Source of the DNA: Rhyzopertha dominica
Lineage: Eukaryota; Arthropoda; Insecta; Coleoptera; Bostrichidae
Assembly (NCBI GenBank): GCA_025024175.1
Contig: QCXZ01000137.1
Span: 5,208,001-5,272,000, forward strand
Length of the DNA stretch: 64,000 bases
Direction: 5' to 3'
Below, piece after piece: positions 22,736 through 33,442 of the stretch; within the stretch, counting starts at the first letter, position 1, and every line of letters starts with the position of its first letter. The notes below the pieces were generated by a model. That model saw only the letters and a program-made list of their open reading frames with translations. It ran no database searches and had not been told where the DNA came from. Position numbers and translations under genes: made by a program.

Positions 22736-23096
22736 ACTACAAAAGGTTAAAATGCATGTCTATGCAGTGCTGTCCTGCGCCTCAACCAACTGCAGATAGA
22801 TCTATTTCACTGTCATTACAGCTCATCAGTGCAGTTTAGGTCTAGTGTAGAGAGCAGGCATAGAACTGGTTTTGCTTATATACCAAAACAGACAGCACAG
22901 CATAGACATGCATTTTAATGTATGTCGTTCTTGCCCGCTAGCAAAAAGTACCGTGGGGGCCTACTGTCAAATTGAAGTATGCAGTTGCATGCCAATTTGT
23001 CAGGTTACAGGTCACTTCCTTTAGGAAGTAGTACCCGTTAAGGTAGCTAGGTGGCTTTGTCATCATGTCAATGTAATTCTTACTTACTACAAAAGG
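22736..23096. mobile_element. Hammerhead-bearing repeat (retrozyme-like), 5'-inverted copy
   Basis: The element spans 22747-23085 between exact 11-bp direct repeats ACTACAAAAGG (22736-22746 and 23086-23096). The right part (about 22890-23085) is on the plus strand and follows the family unit to its CTTACTT end. The left part (22747 to about 22890) is the same unit inverted, including the hammerhead. About 25 bp around GCATAGACATGCATTTTAA occurs in both parts, so the inner join is palindromic. This is the layout of a 5' inversion made during target-primed insertion. It also preserves a stretch (TAGACATGCATTTTAATG) that the 48.5 kb copy lacks. Confidence 0.85.
22788..22836 (-). ncRNA. Type I hammerhead ribozyme motif (retrozyme-like copy 2)
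   Basis: Minus strand: AACTGCA (22836-22830), CTGATGA (22829-22823), stem II GCTGT/ACAGT with loop AATG, GAAA (22808-22805), stem III ATA/TAT with loop GATC, cleavage after the C of ATC, then TGCAGTT (22794-22788) giving a perfect 7-bp inner stem I. The stem II closing pair is G-U instead of G-C and the outer part of stem I has decayed, so activity may be reduced. Confidence 0.82.
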
Positions 23097-23250
23097 GGTT
23101 TATTTCATTTTTTGTATACATACATCCCCAGTATGTAATGTTTGGCTAAAGGTGTAAGCTTGTAGGGGTGAAATCTACGTAATTTCAATGTTTTAACAGC
23201 AGTGCTTTGCGAAGTGTCAGTATTTAAAGCAATATCACGGGTTGAACATG
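23097..23250. other. No feature seen
   Basis: Short spacer between two repeats. Confidence 0.5.
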
Positions 23251-24094
23251 ATACACTAGATACGACAATTCAAGGGTTAACACGACACAACAACAATTTT
23301 AATTAATCAAAGTTCGCTAGTTCTAATACTTAAGTTTCAACAACATTCAAAGATGATTCAAATGATGATTATAAAGAAACTCCAGATGGATTATACTCAT
23401 CACTAGTGTTGCAGGTACGCTGACTCTTCGTGGATGACGACGTCTAAACGTGGATGGTTCTATGTGGTCTATGTATCGATGGCCTATCGTGCTGCTCACG
23501 GTCTTACGTAACCCACAGGTGGATGGAACTTTGACGAGAATTAAGAAAAGGGGTAAACAAAAGCCTGAGATACAAAAGAAACGGATACGTAAGTATAAAT
23601 ATACGGGGTAATATGCTGACAAATCTCTGATGTTATGCGGCTACAGGTAGGTGCACTGAAAATTGCTTGGCCATCCGGCACACGGCCGATGCTGCTTCGA
23701 AGACGACCACTACGAATGTTCACGAAACAGATCCCCAAATTGGTGCTCGAAGAGAAATCCGGCACAAAACAACAAGCCGATTTGGTATTAATTATATTAC
23801 AACAAATTAAAACACGAAAAACTCATCGCAATGACAATTTTTATTTGCACATCGACTTCAACGAATCACGTTCGATCGATGAGTGTCTCGAATATATTCA
23901 ACGGTACACCCGTATAGCGATCGCGACAACAAGGGAAACACAAAACGACTAAAGAAGACCAAGGTTGTAAACAGCGGTTCCAGTCGGGAATACTAACACG
24001 GAAATGAGATGTTTCGAATTAATGTTTTTAAATAAATCCATAAAAATACTTGTATTATAATTTTTTTAAATGAAAAAAAATGTGTGTTACATGG
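23251..24094. repeat. Unclassified ~0.85-kb repeat, copy 1
   Basis: It matches 62326-63199 in the same orientation over its whole length, with several small indels and substitutions. Both copies begin TACACTAGATACGACAATTC and end GTGTGTTAC. No terminal repeat, poly(A) or classic LTR ends (TG...CA) are seen, and no target duplication is clear. The 105-aa frame at 23635-23952 is broken in the other copy, so I do not call a gene. It could be a solo LTR of an unknown element or a non-autonomous transposon. Confidence 0.75.
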
Positions 24095-24143
24095 TTATCG
24101 AAAAAACTCACTCTGTATACGTATTGGATTAAATATATGTTTT

Positions 24144-24472
24144 TAATTATGCACCAGATCGTGATTATAAGTAAAAAAATAAAGCGCACTTACCCCAGTT
24201 TTCCTGACTTCCTCGTCTCTTTAGGGGGTTGGGAAGAATAAGGACATGGAAATGAGGAACCCCCTTTTGATAGATTTACTCAGTTAGAACCTGGGCGATC
24301 GCGAATATTGGTAAATAATTAACATCGCACACACACGCTGGTGANCTTTTTGTGACTAACTTGTCCTTTTTTTCCTATTCGATCTTATCGCCTTTAGTGT
24401 TTTATTGGTTCTCTCGATAGATGCCAGTACATGTCCATCTTGGCATTCAAATCAAAAAATCTAGCCTGAACA
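24144..24472 (-). repeat. 3' LTR of the BEL/Pao element
   Basis: 329 bp; matches 30171-30499 at all readable positions (one N near 24345). Confidence 0.95.
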
Positions 24473-24486
24473 TTCCCCCACCTCTG
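24473..24486 (-). other. Polypurine tract of the BEL/Pao element
   Basis: Minus strand AGAGGTGGGGGAA directly abuts the 3' LTR, as expected for plus-strand priming. Confidence 0.75.
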
Positions 24487-24643
24487 AAGGACTGTCTTCA
24501 GCCCAAGTATAATTAAATGAACAACAAATAATTAAAAAAAAAATAATTATATGATGCTGATAACTTAGGATCTGTATAACATCCCTTAAANCCTTCACCA
24601 ACTATAAACAACATTATATACAAACCCTTAACTGCGCAATAAA

Positions 24644-27600
24644 TTACTGTGAAGGTAAGGGATACAATTTGACTACTGGTCTTTTATAGCGGCCAGTAGT
24701 CGTTCGAACTAATGCGACTCTAACCACCCCGTCGGTACCAGGATATATTTGCTCCACTACACCTAGTGGCCATTGCAGAGGCGGCAAGTTGGGCTGATCC
24801 ATAATTACCACAGTCCCTACAGAAAGAGAAGGAGACGTCTTTGACCATTTATTTCGGACCTGAAGCTCATGAAGATATTCTCTCCGCCATCTTACCCAAA
24901 ATGATTGAATCAGATGATCCACTAGCTGATATCTAGACAACCTAGGAAGAGGAATATCGACTACATCCGCCGCAGGAATCCACTTAAGAGGAGTTAAAGT
25001 CAAAAAATGAGACGGTGTCAGTGCAAGTGGTTCTCCAGGGTCTGAACTTAGTGGACAAAGGGGTCTGGAATTCAACACCGCTTCGATTTGAATTAAAACC
25101 GTGTTCAACTCTTCATAAGTTAAAAGTTGTTTTCCAATCACACGAAAGAGGTGAGACTTCACTGACTTAATGTTGGCCTCCCAAATGCCTCCAAAATGCG
25201 GAGCTCCCGGAGGAATAAATTTCCATTCTACTCGGTGGTAAGCAAAGTTATCATTTAATGCGTCCTGATAATCGGCGGAATTCAAAAATTGCGACAACTC
25301 TTTTAGTTGCGCACGTGCGCCCACAAAGTTTGTCCCACAATCTGAGAATATAACATTACAAGGACCTCTACGAGAAATAAACCTGCGAAAGGCTGCTAGA
25401 AACATAGCAGTAGACAATTCAGAAACTAATTCGATGTGAATCGCTTTGGTGGATAAACACACAAATAAGCAAATATACGCTTTGAGTACAACGGGTTTTC
25501 TCCGACGCGCCATGGTAATACTAATCGGTCCAGCGTAGTCTACCCCGCTTTGTAAAAATGGTTTACATTGGGACACCCTACAAGCAGGAAGATTGCCCAT
25601 TTTGGGGGGTGCAACTGAAGGCCGCATCCTAAAACAACTATTACAAGCTCGAATTCTACCCCTTATTACATGACGAGCGGAAAGAATCCAAAATTTTTGT
25701 CTTAATATAGACAACAACAAATGCGGTCCTGCATGGCAGTTGCTTTGATGATAATAATCGATCAATAAATCAACAAAAGTATCTCGTTTTGGTAACACAA
25801 TAGGATGACAACTATCAAAATCCTCATCAGAGTTCCTTAATCGACCTCCAACGCGCATAATTCCCTGATCTAAAAATGGAGTCAACCGTTGAAGTCGGTT
25901 GGAACAAAATTGGCCACCTTGCAGTTTATTGATATCTGAATAAAAATGTGCAGTCTGAACAACTCGACATACATTTAATTCAGCAGCATTCAAATCACTG
26001 AAACTAATTATAGTTCGTTTGGGCAACAACTTTAAGAACCTCAAAACGTACACCAAAATACGTAGCAAACGAGTATAATTTGAACAACGTTTAATTAGAG
26101 TATATATAGAATTAATCTCAATATCCCGTGGCTCAAGTGTTGTTAGGACCGCTTGATGATTTTTTAATTCTGGCTGGCACTCTAGTGGTTCCGGATCCCA
26201 ACTTATGGGCCAATTATTTTGCTCCAACTTTAACCAAAACGGTCCTGTCCACCAGGATGAATTCGCAATCAATTCACAAGGTGTCAGTCCTCTTGAAAGA
26301 CAATCAGCTGGGTTCTCGGAACCTGCTACGTGAAGCCAGTGATCTATTTTACCTTCTTGAATTTTTTCAACGCGGTTAGCGACAAAGGTTTGCCATTTTG
26401 AAGAAGGAGTATTAATCCAGTGAAGTACTACCATAGAATCGGAGAATGCGTAACTACAATGAACTTCACACCGTTCACGGATCACAGATAATACTGTACA
26501 CATAAGTTTGGTTAACAAAAGCGCTGCACAAAGTTCTAAACGCGGAATGGTTTGAAATTTAATCGGGGCCACCTTGGATTTGGCGCACAACAATGACACT
26601 TGAGCATCCCTTTCATCCTCCTCGCTTTTTACATATACGACTGCTCCGTATCCTAACTCAGAGGCATCGCAAAAACCAATCAACGTGACTTTACTGGGTA
26701 TAGATATACCGATATGTCTTGGAATTAAAATTCCAGATAAATGCGATAATTCCTTCTGAAAGATTTCCCACTGTGCCTTAATACAAGGAGGACAAGGATC
26801 ATCCCACTCCAATCGCTGTTGCCACATTTGTTTAAGTATGATTTTTAAGAATAACGTTACGGGTGAAAAAAATCCCAAAGGATCGAACATTCGTGCAATT
26901 GCTGAAAGAATTGTACGTTTTGTTACATCTTTTGTTATCTCGTGAATCTGGAAGCGAAAAACATCACCAGGATTCGGCTGCCACTCCAGACCTAGGATAT
27001 AGAATGTTCCATCATGCTCAAGACCTCTAGTAAGAGAAACATTTTCATCTGAAGGCAAGAAATCTAGAATTTCTGGCGCATTAGAAGCCCACTTTGTCAA
27101 CTGAAATCCACCTGACTCGAATAGTCCCTTAGACTGCTGATATAATACGGCGGCTTCATCCAATGATGGAACAGAAGTTATAAAATCATCCATATACATG
27201 TCTTTCGGTAATCTATCCTTAATAGTTGGAAAGTTTTTCCCCTCTTCCTCAACCAGTTTATGGACCGTTCTTAAAGCCAAATATGGCGATGAACTAATGC
27301 CAAAAACAACGCAATTTAACTCATACGTTTCAATAGGATCCTTGGAAGAGAATCTCCAAGCAATCCGTTGATATTTTCTATGTGATTCGTCTACTATAAT
27401 CTGACGATACATTTGTTTAATATCGGCACTAAGCGCAACAGAAAATAAGCGAAAATGTATTAACAGAACAAAAATGTCGTTTTGCAACTTTGGACCAGCA
27501 AACAATATCTCATTTAGTGATAAATTATTGTCAGTTTTAGCACTGGCATCAAACACAACACGCATAGGCGTGCTACTGCTTTTTTGTTTAAAAATTCCAT

Positions 27601-29824
27601 GATGAGGAATGTAATATCCCTTACAATCGAGATTTTTCTTTGCTAACGACATGTGTCCTTGCTGTAAATAATCAATCATCACCTGATGATACAACTTACG
27701 AAACTCACGATCACGTTCCAGTCGTTTCTCCAAAAGAAGAAGTCTACGTTTAGCCATTTCAAATGAATCTCCTAACCGATCAGGATTATCACGAAAAGGT
27801 AGAGACACTACAAATCGTCCGGACTGCAATCGACGAACAGTGGACTGATAAAGATTTTCACAATCGATTTCATCCGAGGAGCGACGAACACTTGTATCTG
27901 GAATGTCTTCAATTTCCCAAAATTTCCTAATTAACGAATCACCTGTGGGATGACAAGCCATCATGCAACTACTGACATTGTTTGTTGATGAAGCCAAAAT
28001 CGGAGCTTTCCCCATTAAAATATGGCCCAGAACACTATCAACCGCGACTAACTGGTTTGGTTGTATCTGACAGTGTTCTCCTTTTAATAGATGAGGAACT
28101 AACTCAGCCCCTATGATACCATCTATTTCTCCAGGTATGTGGAAACGCTCATCAGCTAGTTTCAAATTCTGTAAATGCCTTAAATGGGAACAATCGATAA
28201 AACTAGCAGGTAGTTTATCTATGATTTTATCAACAACAAAAGGCTCAAACGAAAAAGAAACTTCAGGATTAATTTTGGAGCTAATACAACAGAATGTTTT
28301 TCCGCGAATCGGGTTTAGCGTACCACCGAAACCCATAATGGATGATTTTACTGGATTCATCCTTAATTTGATTTTTCTACAAAATTTAGTTGTCAAGAAA
28401 TGACATTGACTACCCGAGTCGATTAACAATCGAGCATCATAAGATTTACCCTCTTCATTAATTACGTTTACACGAGCTGTAGATAATAACACCGTGGATG
28501 ATACTTCAGCTTTGGAATGACTGTCATTATTAGCAACAGAACAAAGAACTGAAGAAGTGGCTTGATTATCAGCCTCAGCATTAGAATTTACTGGTGAACT
28601 TGTCTTGAATTCAAAATGTAATAAAGTATGATGTGGCTTATTACACTGCATACATTTGACATCTTTATCACAATTGGATACAGAATGGTTTATTGAAAAA
28701 CACTTCAGACAAACGGCTTTATGTTTTAGCAAACGATATCTATCCCAAGGAGACAATTTTAAAAATTCTACACAATCAATTAATGCGTGCACGCCTTTAC
28801 GGCAAATCATGCACGTAGAGGTTTTATTTCCATTTGGATGAGCATAACGTGGTTTAGAATAAGTTACCAAAGCATGAGGCTTAGTAGTATTGCCTTTATT
28901 GGAAAATGCATATTTGTTCGATGATGAACTACGATCAAATGGTAATGTCTTGATTTGCTTTTCAATAAAACTTACGAAATCTGTATAGGTAGGGATATCT
29001 TTTTCTCTGAACGCCGATTCAAAAGCTCGACGTGATTCTGGATCTAAAATTTTCAATCCTCGATTGAGAAAAATAGTATCAGCTAAATCGTTTACATTCA
29101 AACGCTTTAATGCTGTTATCGGTGCACAAAATTTATCTAACACCATTCCTAGACCTTCACGAGACTCTGAACGCAAAGCTTTAAAATCAAAAATCTGATC
29201 TAAATAATCATCAGCTTGGGCTCTAGGATCATTATACCTATCTATCAACGCGTCCCAAATTATGGAATAATTAGTCGCGGTTGGTGATAAATGCTTACAT
29301 ATATTTAAAGCGGAACCAGAAAGTTTAGAAATTAGGTACTGTACTCTCTGCTGATCCGACAGAGTTTTATTTTCGTGGACAAGATTTTTGAAAACCTCAT
29401 AAAAATTAATCCACTGTCTTTGATCCCCGTTAAAAGAAGGAAGTTCGATTTTCGGGAGACGAATGGACGAACCCGCAATATTCGAGGCATCCGACGAAGT
29501 GGTTAAGGTTGACTGACCATTTCCCTTTAAACCTGATCTTTCAGCAGCATCTTCTATATATTCAACAAGATCTCGAATAGCGTCCGCAAAAGTTGGAACA
29601 AATTCTGGATCTAGCTCCATTTGTAAAGCATTTATTCTAAATTCAATATCATCGTAGTCGTTTAGTGTTTTATCTACTAAACGATACGACACTTTAAATT
29701 GTTGCAGAACTTTCGGATCCTCTATATTTTTAGATAAATCGAAAATGCGCTGTATACGCTGAAAAAGCGTAGCCTTTTTAGCATTTAAAATTTTTATAGT
29801 ATCCTCCGCTTTCGGAGCCATCAC
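24644..29824 (-). CDS. BEL/Pao Gag-Pol polyprotein, intact
   Basis: 1726 aa, one open frame. Residues 1-115 are an N-terminal coiled, charged region; 118-290 match the Gag domain annotated as DUF1759 (LPKIELPSFNGDQRQWINF). Cys/His knuckles: C372-C375-H380-C385 and C391-C394-H398. Protease (DUF1758 type): D469-S-G in LLIDSGSQ. RT: first Asp D801 (SADIKQMYRQI), catalytic YMDD at 877-880. RNase H: D1053 (FCDASELGYGA), E1097 (PRLELCA), D1129 (FSDSM). Integrase: H1359, H1364, C1394, C1397 finger and the triad D1429 (GVDYAGP), D1495 (FSDCGTNF), E1549 (HFGGIWEA). The C-terminal domain is of the DUF5641 type. There is no env. Every catalytic residue I looked for is present. The start is the ATG-ATG at 29824, about 350 bp inside the 5' LTR. 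Confidence 0.96.
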   Translation of the reverse strand: MMAPKAEDTIKILNAKKATLFQRIQRIFDLSKNIEDPKVLQQFKVSYRLVDKTLNDYDDIEFRINALQMELDPEFVPTFADAIRDLVEYIEDAAERSGLKGNGQSTLTTSSDASNIAGSSIRLPKIELPSFNGDQRQWINFYEVFKNLVHENKTLSDQQRVQYLISKLSGSALNICKHLSPTATNYSIIWDALIDRYNDPRAQADDYLDQIFDFKALRSESREGLGMVLDKFCAPITALKRLNVNDLADTIFLNRGLKILDPESRRAFESAFREKDIPTYTDFVSFIEKQIKTLPFDRSSSSNKYAFSNKGNTTKPHALVTYSKPRYAHPNGNKTSTCMICRKGVHALIDCVEFLKLSPWDRYRLLKHKAVCLKCFSINHSVSNCDKDVKCMQCNKPHHTLLHFEFKTSSPVNSNAEADNQATSSVLCSVANNDSHSKAEVSSTVLLSTARVNVINEEGKSYDARLLIDSGSQCHFLTTKFCRKIKLRMNPVKSSIMGFGGTLNPIRGKTFCCISSKINPEVSFSFEPFVVDKIIDKLPASFIDCSHLRHLQNLKLADERFHIPGEIDGIIGAELVPHLLKGEHCQIQPNQLVAVDSVLGHILMGKAPILASSTNNVSSCMMACHPTGDSLIRKFWEIEDIPDTSVRRSSDEIDCENLYQSTVRRLQSGRFVVSLPFRDNPDRLGDSFEMAKRRLLLLEKRLERDREFRKLYHQVMIDYLQQGHMSLAKKNLDCKGYYIPHHGIFKQKSSSTPMRVVFDASAKTDNNLSLNEILFAGPKLQNDIFVLLIHFRLFSVALSADIKQMYRQIIVDESHRKYQRIAWRFSSKDPIETYELNCVVFGISSSPYLALRTVHKLVEEEGKNFPTIKDRLPKDMYMDDFITSVPSLDEAAVLYQQSKGLFESGGFQLTKWASNAPEILDFLPSDENVSLTRGLEHDGTFYILGLEWQPNPGDVFRFQIHEITKDVTKRTILSAIARMFDPLGFFSPVTLFLKIILKQMWQQRLEWDDPCPPCIKAQWEIFQKELSHLSGILIPRHIGISIPSKVTLIGFCDASELGYGAVVYVKSEEDERDAQVSLLCAKSKVAPIKFQTIPRLELCAALLLTKLMCTVLSVIRERCEVHCSYAFSDSMVVLHWINTPSSKWQTFVANRVEKIQEGKIDHWLHVAGSENPADCLSRGLTPCELIANSSWWTGPFWLKLEQNNWPISWDPEPLECQPELKNHQAVLTTLEPRDIEINSIYTLIKRCSNYTRLLRILVYVLRFLKLLPKRTIISFSDLNAAELNVCRVVQTAHFYSDINKLQGGQFCSNRLQRLTPFLDQGIMRVGGRLRNSDEDFDSCHPIVLPKRDTFVDLLIDYYHQSNCHAGPHLLLSILRQKFWILSARHVIRGRIRACNSCFRMRPSVAPPKMGNLPACRVSQCKPFLQSGVDYAGPISITMARRRKPVVLKAYICLFVCLSTKAIHIELVSELSTAMFLAAFRRFISRRGPCNVIFSDCGTNFVGARAQLKELSQFLNSADYQDALNDNFAYHRVEWKFIPPGAPHFGGIWEANIKSVKSHLFRVIGKQLLTYEELNTVLIQIEAVLNSRPLCPLSSDPGEPLALTPSHFLTLTPLKWIPAADVVDIPLPRLSRYQLVDHLIQSFWVRWRREYLHELQVRNKWSKTSPSLSVGTVVIMDQPNLPPLQWPLGVVEQIYPGTDGVVRVALVRTTTGRYKRPVVKLYPLPSQ

Positions 29825-30151
29825 TGTTTATTATTTATAACTATTATTAGTAATGACTTAAAGACAAGTACTAGCATCAATTAATTTACCACTTATTAAT
29901 CAATTCCCAGTAAAATAAATTTCCAACTGTAAATATTTCAAGCAGAAATAATACTGTAAGAAAAAGTAGCGATAAGAGCGAACAGGTTCCTAACGAACGG
30001 ATTTACCTGTCGGAATCGACCTTCTTAAACAGGCATTATTTACTTTATAGCGCCTTAAGAATCAGGCCTAAGAAAACGTTGAAAATTACAATCTTTCAAC
30101 TTTACAAATGCCTCAAGCTAACTAACTTATTAAAATCGCGGAACTAATCGT

Positions 30152-30169
30152 CCGGCTCGATAGGACCAA
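30152..30169 (-). other. Probable primer binding site of the BEL/Pao element
   Basis: Minus strand TGGTCCTATCGAGCCGGA starts two bases inside the 5' LTR. The tRNA is not assigned. Confidence 0.55.
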
Positions 30170-30170
30170 A

Positions 30171-30499
30171 TAATTATGCACCAGATCGTGATTATAAGTA
30201 AAAAAATAAAGCGCACTTACCCCAGTTTTCCTGACTTCCTCGTCTCTTTAGGGGGTTGGGAAGAATAAGGACATGGAAATGAGGAACCCCCTTTTGATAG
30301 ATTTACTCAGTTAGAACCTGGGCGATCGCGAATATTGGTAAATAATTAACATCGCACACACACGCTGGTGATCTTTTTGTGACTAACTTGTCCTTTTTTT
30401 CCTATTCGATCTTATCGCCTTTAGTGTTTTATTGGTTCTCTCGATAGATGCCAGTACATGTCCATCTTGGCATTCAAATCAAAAAATCTAGCCTGAACA
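30171..30499 (-). repeat. 5' LTR of the BEL/Pao element
   Basis: 329 bp, identical to the other LTR; next to GTTTT at 30500-30504. Confidence 0.95.
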
Positions 30500-30504
30500 G
30501 TTTT

Positions 30505-31430
30505 TATATTTTTACGGACTTAATTAAATTTCTTTGGTTTTCGGTGCATGCTCTGTTTCCGGTACGTGTATTACGTAAAGTTATTACTGTGACTATTAAA
30601 ATATCGATGCGTTGAAAACTGCATTTACCTTCATCCTTGGTGTAAGTAAAAGCATCTAAAGAAAATTTGTTTCAAAATTGTCTGTCTGGCTTCGTAAAGT
30701 TATTGTTATAATCACGGTACTACTTTGTTGTTACAGTATGACGTCCCTGGTAACGTGGCTTCAAAACAAAACATATATACTCCTGAACTAACTGCTTACT
30801 TCGCTAATAATATGAATAATAACCACAAAACTTGCAGAATGCATTGTCGCGCAACTTCCTTTCTAATAACGCGCCCTCGCTTCGCCTCGATTTCAATAAC
30901 AACGCGGAGCCGTAATAAAAGATTAAACAGTATGTCGTCGTTTATATTTTATTTTCATAAAGACTTTACTCGGCCGAACGGGACCGTGACATTTACGGAG
31001 AAGATCAGGAGATTAAATTTGCGTAGTTCCATGGACGTTAAATTCTCATTAGTTCGTACCCGATGTCTTGCTGGGCCTTGTGAATCTCCCTAAGGCGACT
31101 ACGGGGAAAATACTGCGGCACCCACACAAAGGACCTCCGTAGCCCTGAGCTTCCCAGGACGTGGCATGTATTCGCCCGGGTCTAAGCAGGTACATCATAA
31201 AAGCGCTGATATTTTCGTGCTTTGCTATAAATAAGACTGAACTGGTCTTCCTTTTTTCCGAAGATGTCGCGTTATTAAGCTGCAGCTCCGAAAATCTTGC
31301 GTTTTGTTTGGACCGGCGGTGACGTCACTGGGTTTACCAGGAATTAAGGTCAAATAAACAGGTATCAGTCCGAGCGAATTAGTTGGTACTCAATCTTTCT
31401 TTTAAATCCGTTTTAGGAAAGGCCTGAATG
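30505..31430. other. No gene seen; balanced base composition
   Basis: About 30720-31200 is less AT-rich and unrelated to other parts of the window. A 122-aa frame (30725-31093) shows no known motif and I do not call it. Confidence 0.5.
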
Positions 31431-32032
31431 GCGTCAACGAGCATTTATTTATATCAAGTGTTGAAAAAGAGGGTCAAATATTTAAATTAGGTAGTAATAT
31501 AGACCAAAATAAACAAGATATATCCGGAGATACGGAAGATTATTCTTTTTTATCTCCTATTCTATTTTGCAACAACTCGAGTTAATTATTATCACAGTTG
31601 GCTGGTGTTTTATAAAATAAACACAAAGTATTTGAGTGTTGTCAGTGCACAAGGTTTTTATGATCACCAAATTCTAGGACTTCGTATATTTGTAACAATA
31701 ATTTTCCAAAACTTGCATCCTACCGGTTCATTGAGAAACAAAAAGGTTAGTATACTAAAATTAAAATTGAAAGTGTTACAAAGTTCATTGCCATTACACC
31801 AAGTTACGCAGAATGAGAATGAAATGGAAAACTCCTTCGTCATTGGACACTACAATAACAGTACATAATAAAAGTAATGTTTCATTTTCAAAAACTGAAC
31901 TTGATCTGTTAAAACAGCTTAAAACATGCAGTAAAACCAAAACTATTTCCTTTAGAAGACATAATTAGTGGTTCTGAAAACGTGATTTTAAATTTCAACG
32001 AAGAAAATAAATCAGAAGTTAGAAGAAAAAGC

Positions 32033-32300
32033 AAAAATATTTTAGAAAAAGGAATACATGAAAAATATCAAAGACAAGGTGCAGTTCCTTTACAGACAAA
32101 GGTTTTAAAAAGTTTAAAATGTAAGAGTTGTTTTTATGTAAAAGCTGATAAGGGAAATTGCATAGTTATTATAAAAAGTATGATTATTTCAATGACGTTA
32201 CTTTTATGTTAGAAACCGGTCCGTACGATGTAACAAGCAAAAATCCATTAAAAAAATTTATAAAAGACGTTAATGATACTTTGTACAGTAGCAGTTTATA
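32033..32300 (+). repeat. Internal direct repeat, copy 1, within the PLE relic
   Basis: Matches 32745-33010 (shared CAGACAAAGGTTTTAAAAAG and GTAAAAGCTGATAAGGGAAA blocks). Confidence 0.8.
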
Positions 32301-32744
32301 AGTAAGTAGTAATCTTAAATACAAGTTAAAGATAAAAAAATCCGTTGATATCAGAAAGCTATGCTCTACCAAAAATTCATAAGCCAGGTAATAAGTATCG
32401 CTTCATAGTCTCAAACGTAAACGCTCCAAATTACCAATTAGCAAAGTGATTGGTTAATGAACTCAGTGAATTAACGTTAAATAATGACTGTTCGGTACAA
32501 AAATTGCCCAGATATAATAAACAGACTAATAAATTTTGATATTAAACCTAATCAAAGACTAATATCTTTTGATGTCGAATCATTGTTCAATAGCGTACCA
32601 GTACCTCAAGCTTCAGAATTTTAGAAGATTTTCTTGAACAAAATAAACTCGATAGAGCGGTCGAATACTTGAAGCTAACAAAACTGTGCATCGATCAAAA
32701 CGCATTTATATTTAATAAAAAATTTTATAAACAGCAAAAAAAAT

Positions 32745-33010
32745 TTTAGAGAAAGAAATACGTGGAAAATATCAAAGACAATCTGCAGTTCCTTCACAGA
32801 CAAAGGTTTTAAAAAGTTTAAAAGGTAAGGGTTGTTTTTATGTAAAAGCTGATAAGGGAAATTCCATAGTTATTATAAAAAAGATGATTAATTCAATGAC
32901 TTTACTTCTATGTTAGAAACCGGCCTGTACGATGTGATAAGCAAAAATCCAATAAAATTTATAATAGAGATTAATGATACTTTGGACAGTCACACTTTTA
33001 TTAGCGTTAT
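32745..33010 (+). repeat. Internal direct repeat, copy 2
   Basis: Second copy of 32033-32300 with moderate divergence. It follows the RT palm fragment, so the order is duplicated rather than natural. Confidence 0.8.
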
Positions 33011-33442
33011 TCTTAATTGAATTCATTAAAGATTATGAAGCACTTAATAATATAAAAAAATCAATGGCGTCAGTATCACAACCTTAATGCCTGTACAGCT
33101 CTCGGCAAGTATCATATAGCTCACATCTAAGATTTATCTCATTTTCTTTCCAACAAAAAGTATTCAGTACAATAAACTGCACCAAAAACAGTTATTTGCT
33201 TTAACAGCGTTTATAACGGGCAGCTAAAATTGGATAAGAGATAAATTATATGGCCCCCGAAAAATAATTTTGCGCTGAGTTTGTTTAAAACGAAATAGGG
33301 AAATCAGTATTTTACAAAGGGGTATTGAATTATAATAATATATGTAATGCAATTAAAAAACTAAAGCCTTACTGGTTTTAAAAGACAGTTAAAAAAATAC
33401 TTGAATATGTATTAATGTGTTTAGTGTTCAGTTAATTATATA

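Larger units (their letters stand above)
24139..30504 (-). mobile_element. Full-length young BEL/Pao LTR retrotransposon (minus strand)
   Basis: Element 24144-30499 (6356 bp) with 5-bp target duplication GTTTT (24139-24143, 30500-30504). LTRs of 329 bp (24144-24472 and 30171-30499) are identical except for one N. Inside is a single unbroken 1726-aa ORF in the order gag, protease, RT, RNase H, integrase. On the minus strand the LTR begins TGTTCAGGCTAG. Identical LTRs plus an intact ORF mark it as the copy in this window most likely to be still active. Confidence 0.96.
31440..33420 (+). pseudogene. Penelope-like element relic, RT N-terminal half
   Basis: Plus-strand frames give SCFYVKADKGNCIVIIK (31980-32200), then LPKIHKPGNKYRFIVSNVNA (about 32370-32430), then ISFDVESLFNSVP (about 32565-32605). 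These are the N-terminal and first palm motifs of Penelope-type reverse transcriptase. Frame breaks are many. From 32745 to 33010 the segment 32033-32300 occurs again as a direct repeat. The catalytic YxDD and nuclease parts are absent. Confidence 0.75.

Noticed and set aside
23635..23952. 105-aa open frame
   Set aside because: It lies within the 0.85-kb repeat and is broken in the second copy at 62.8-63.0 kb; no motif.
26128..28841. Plus-strand frames of 61-96 aa within 26-29 kb
   Set aside because: Shadows of the BEL/Pao polyprotein on the minus strand.
30725..31093. 122-aa open frame
   Set aside because: No recognisable domain, low-complexity composition, no context; chance ORF is likely.
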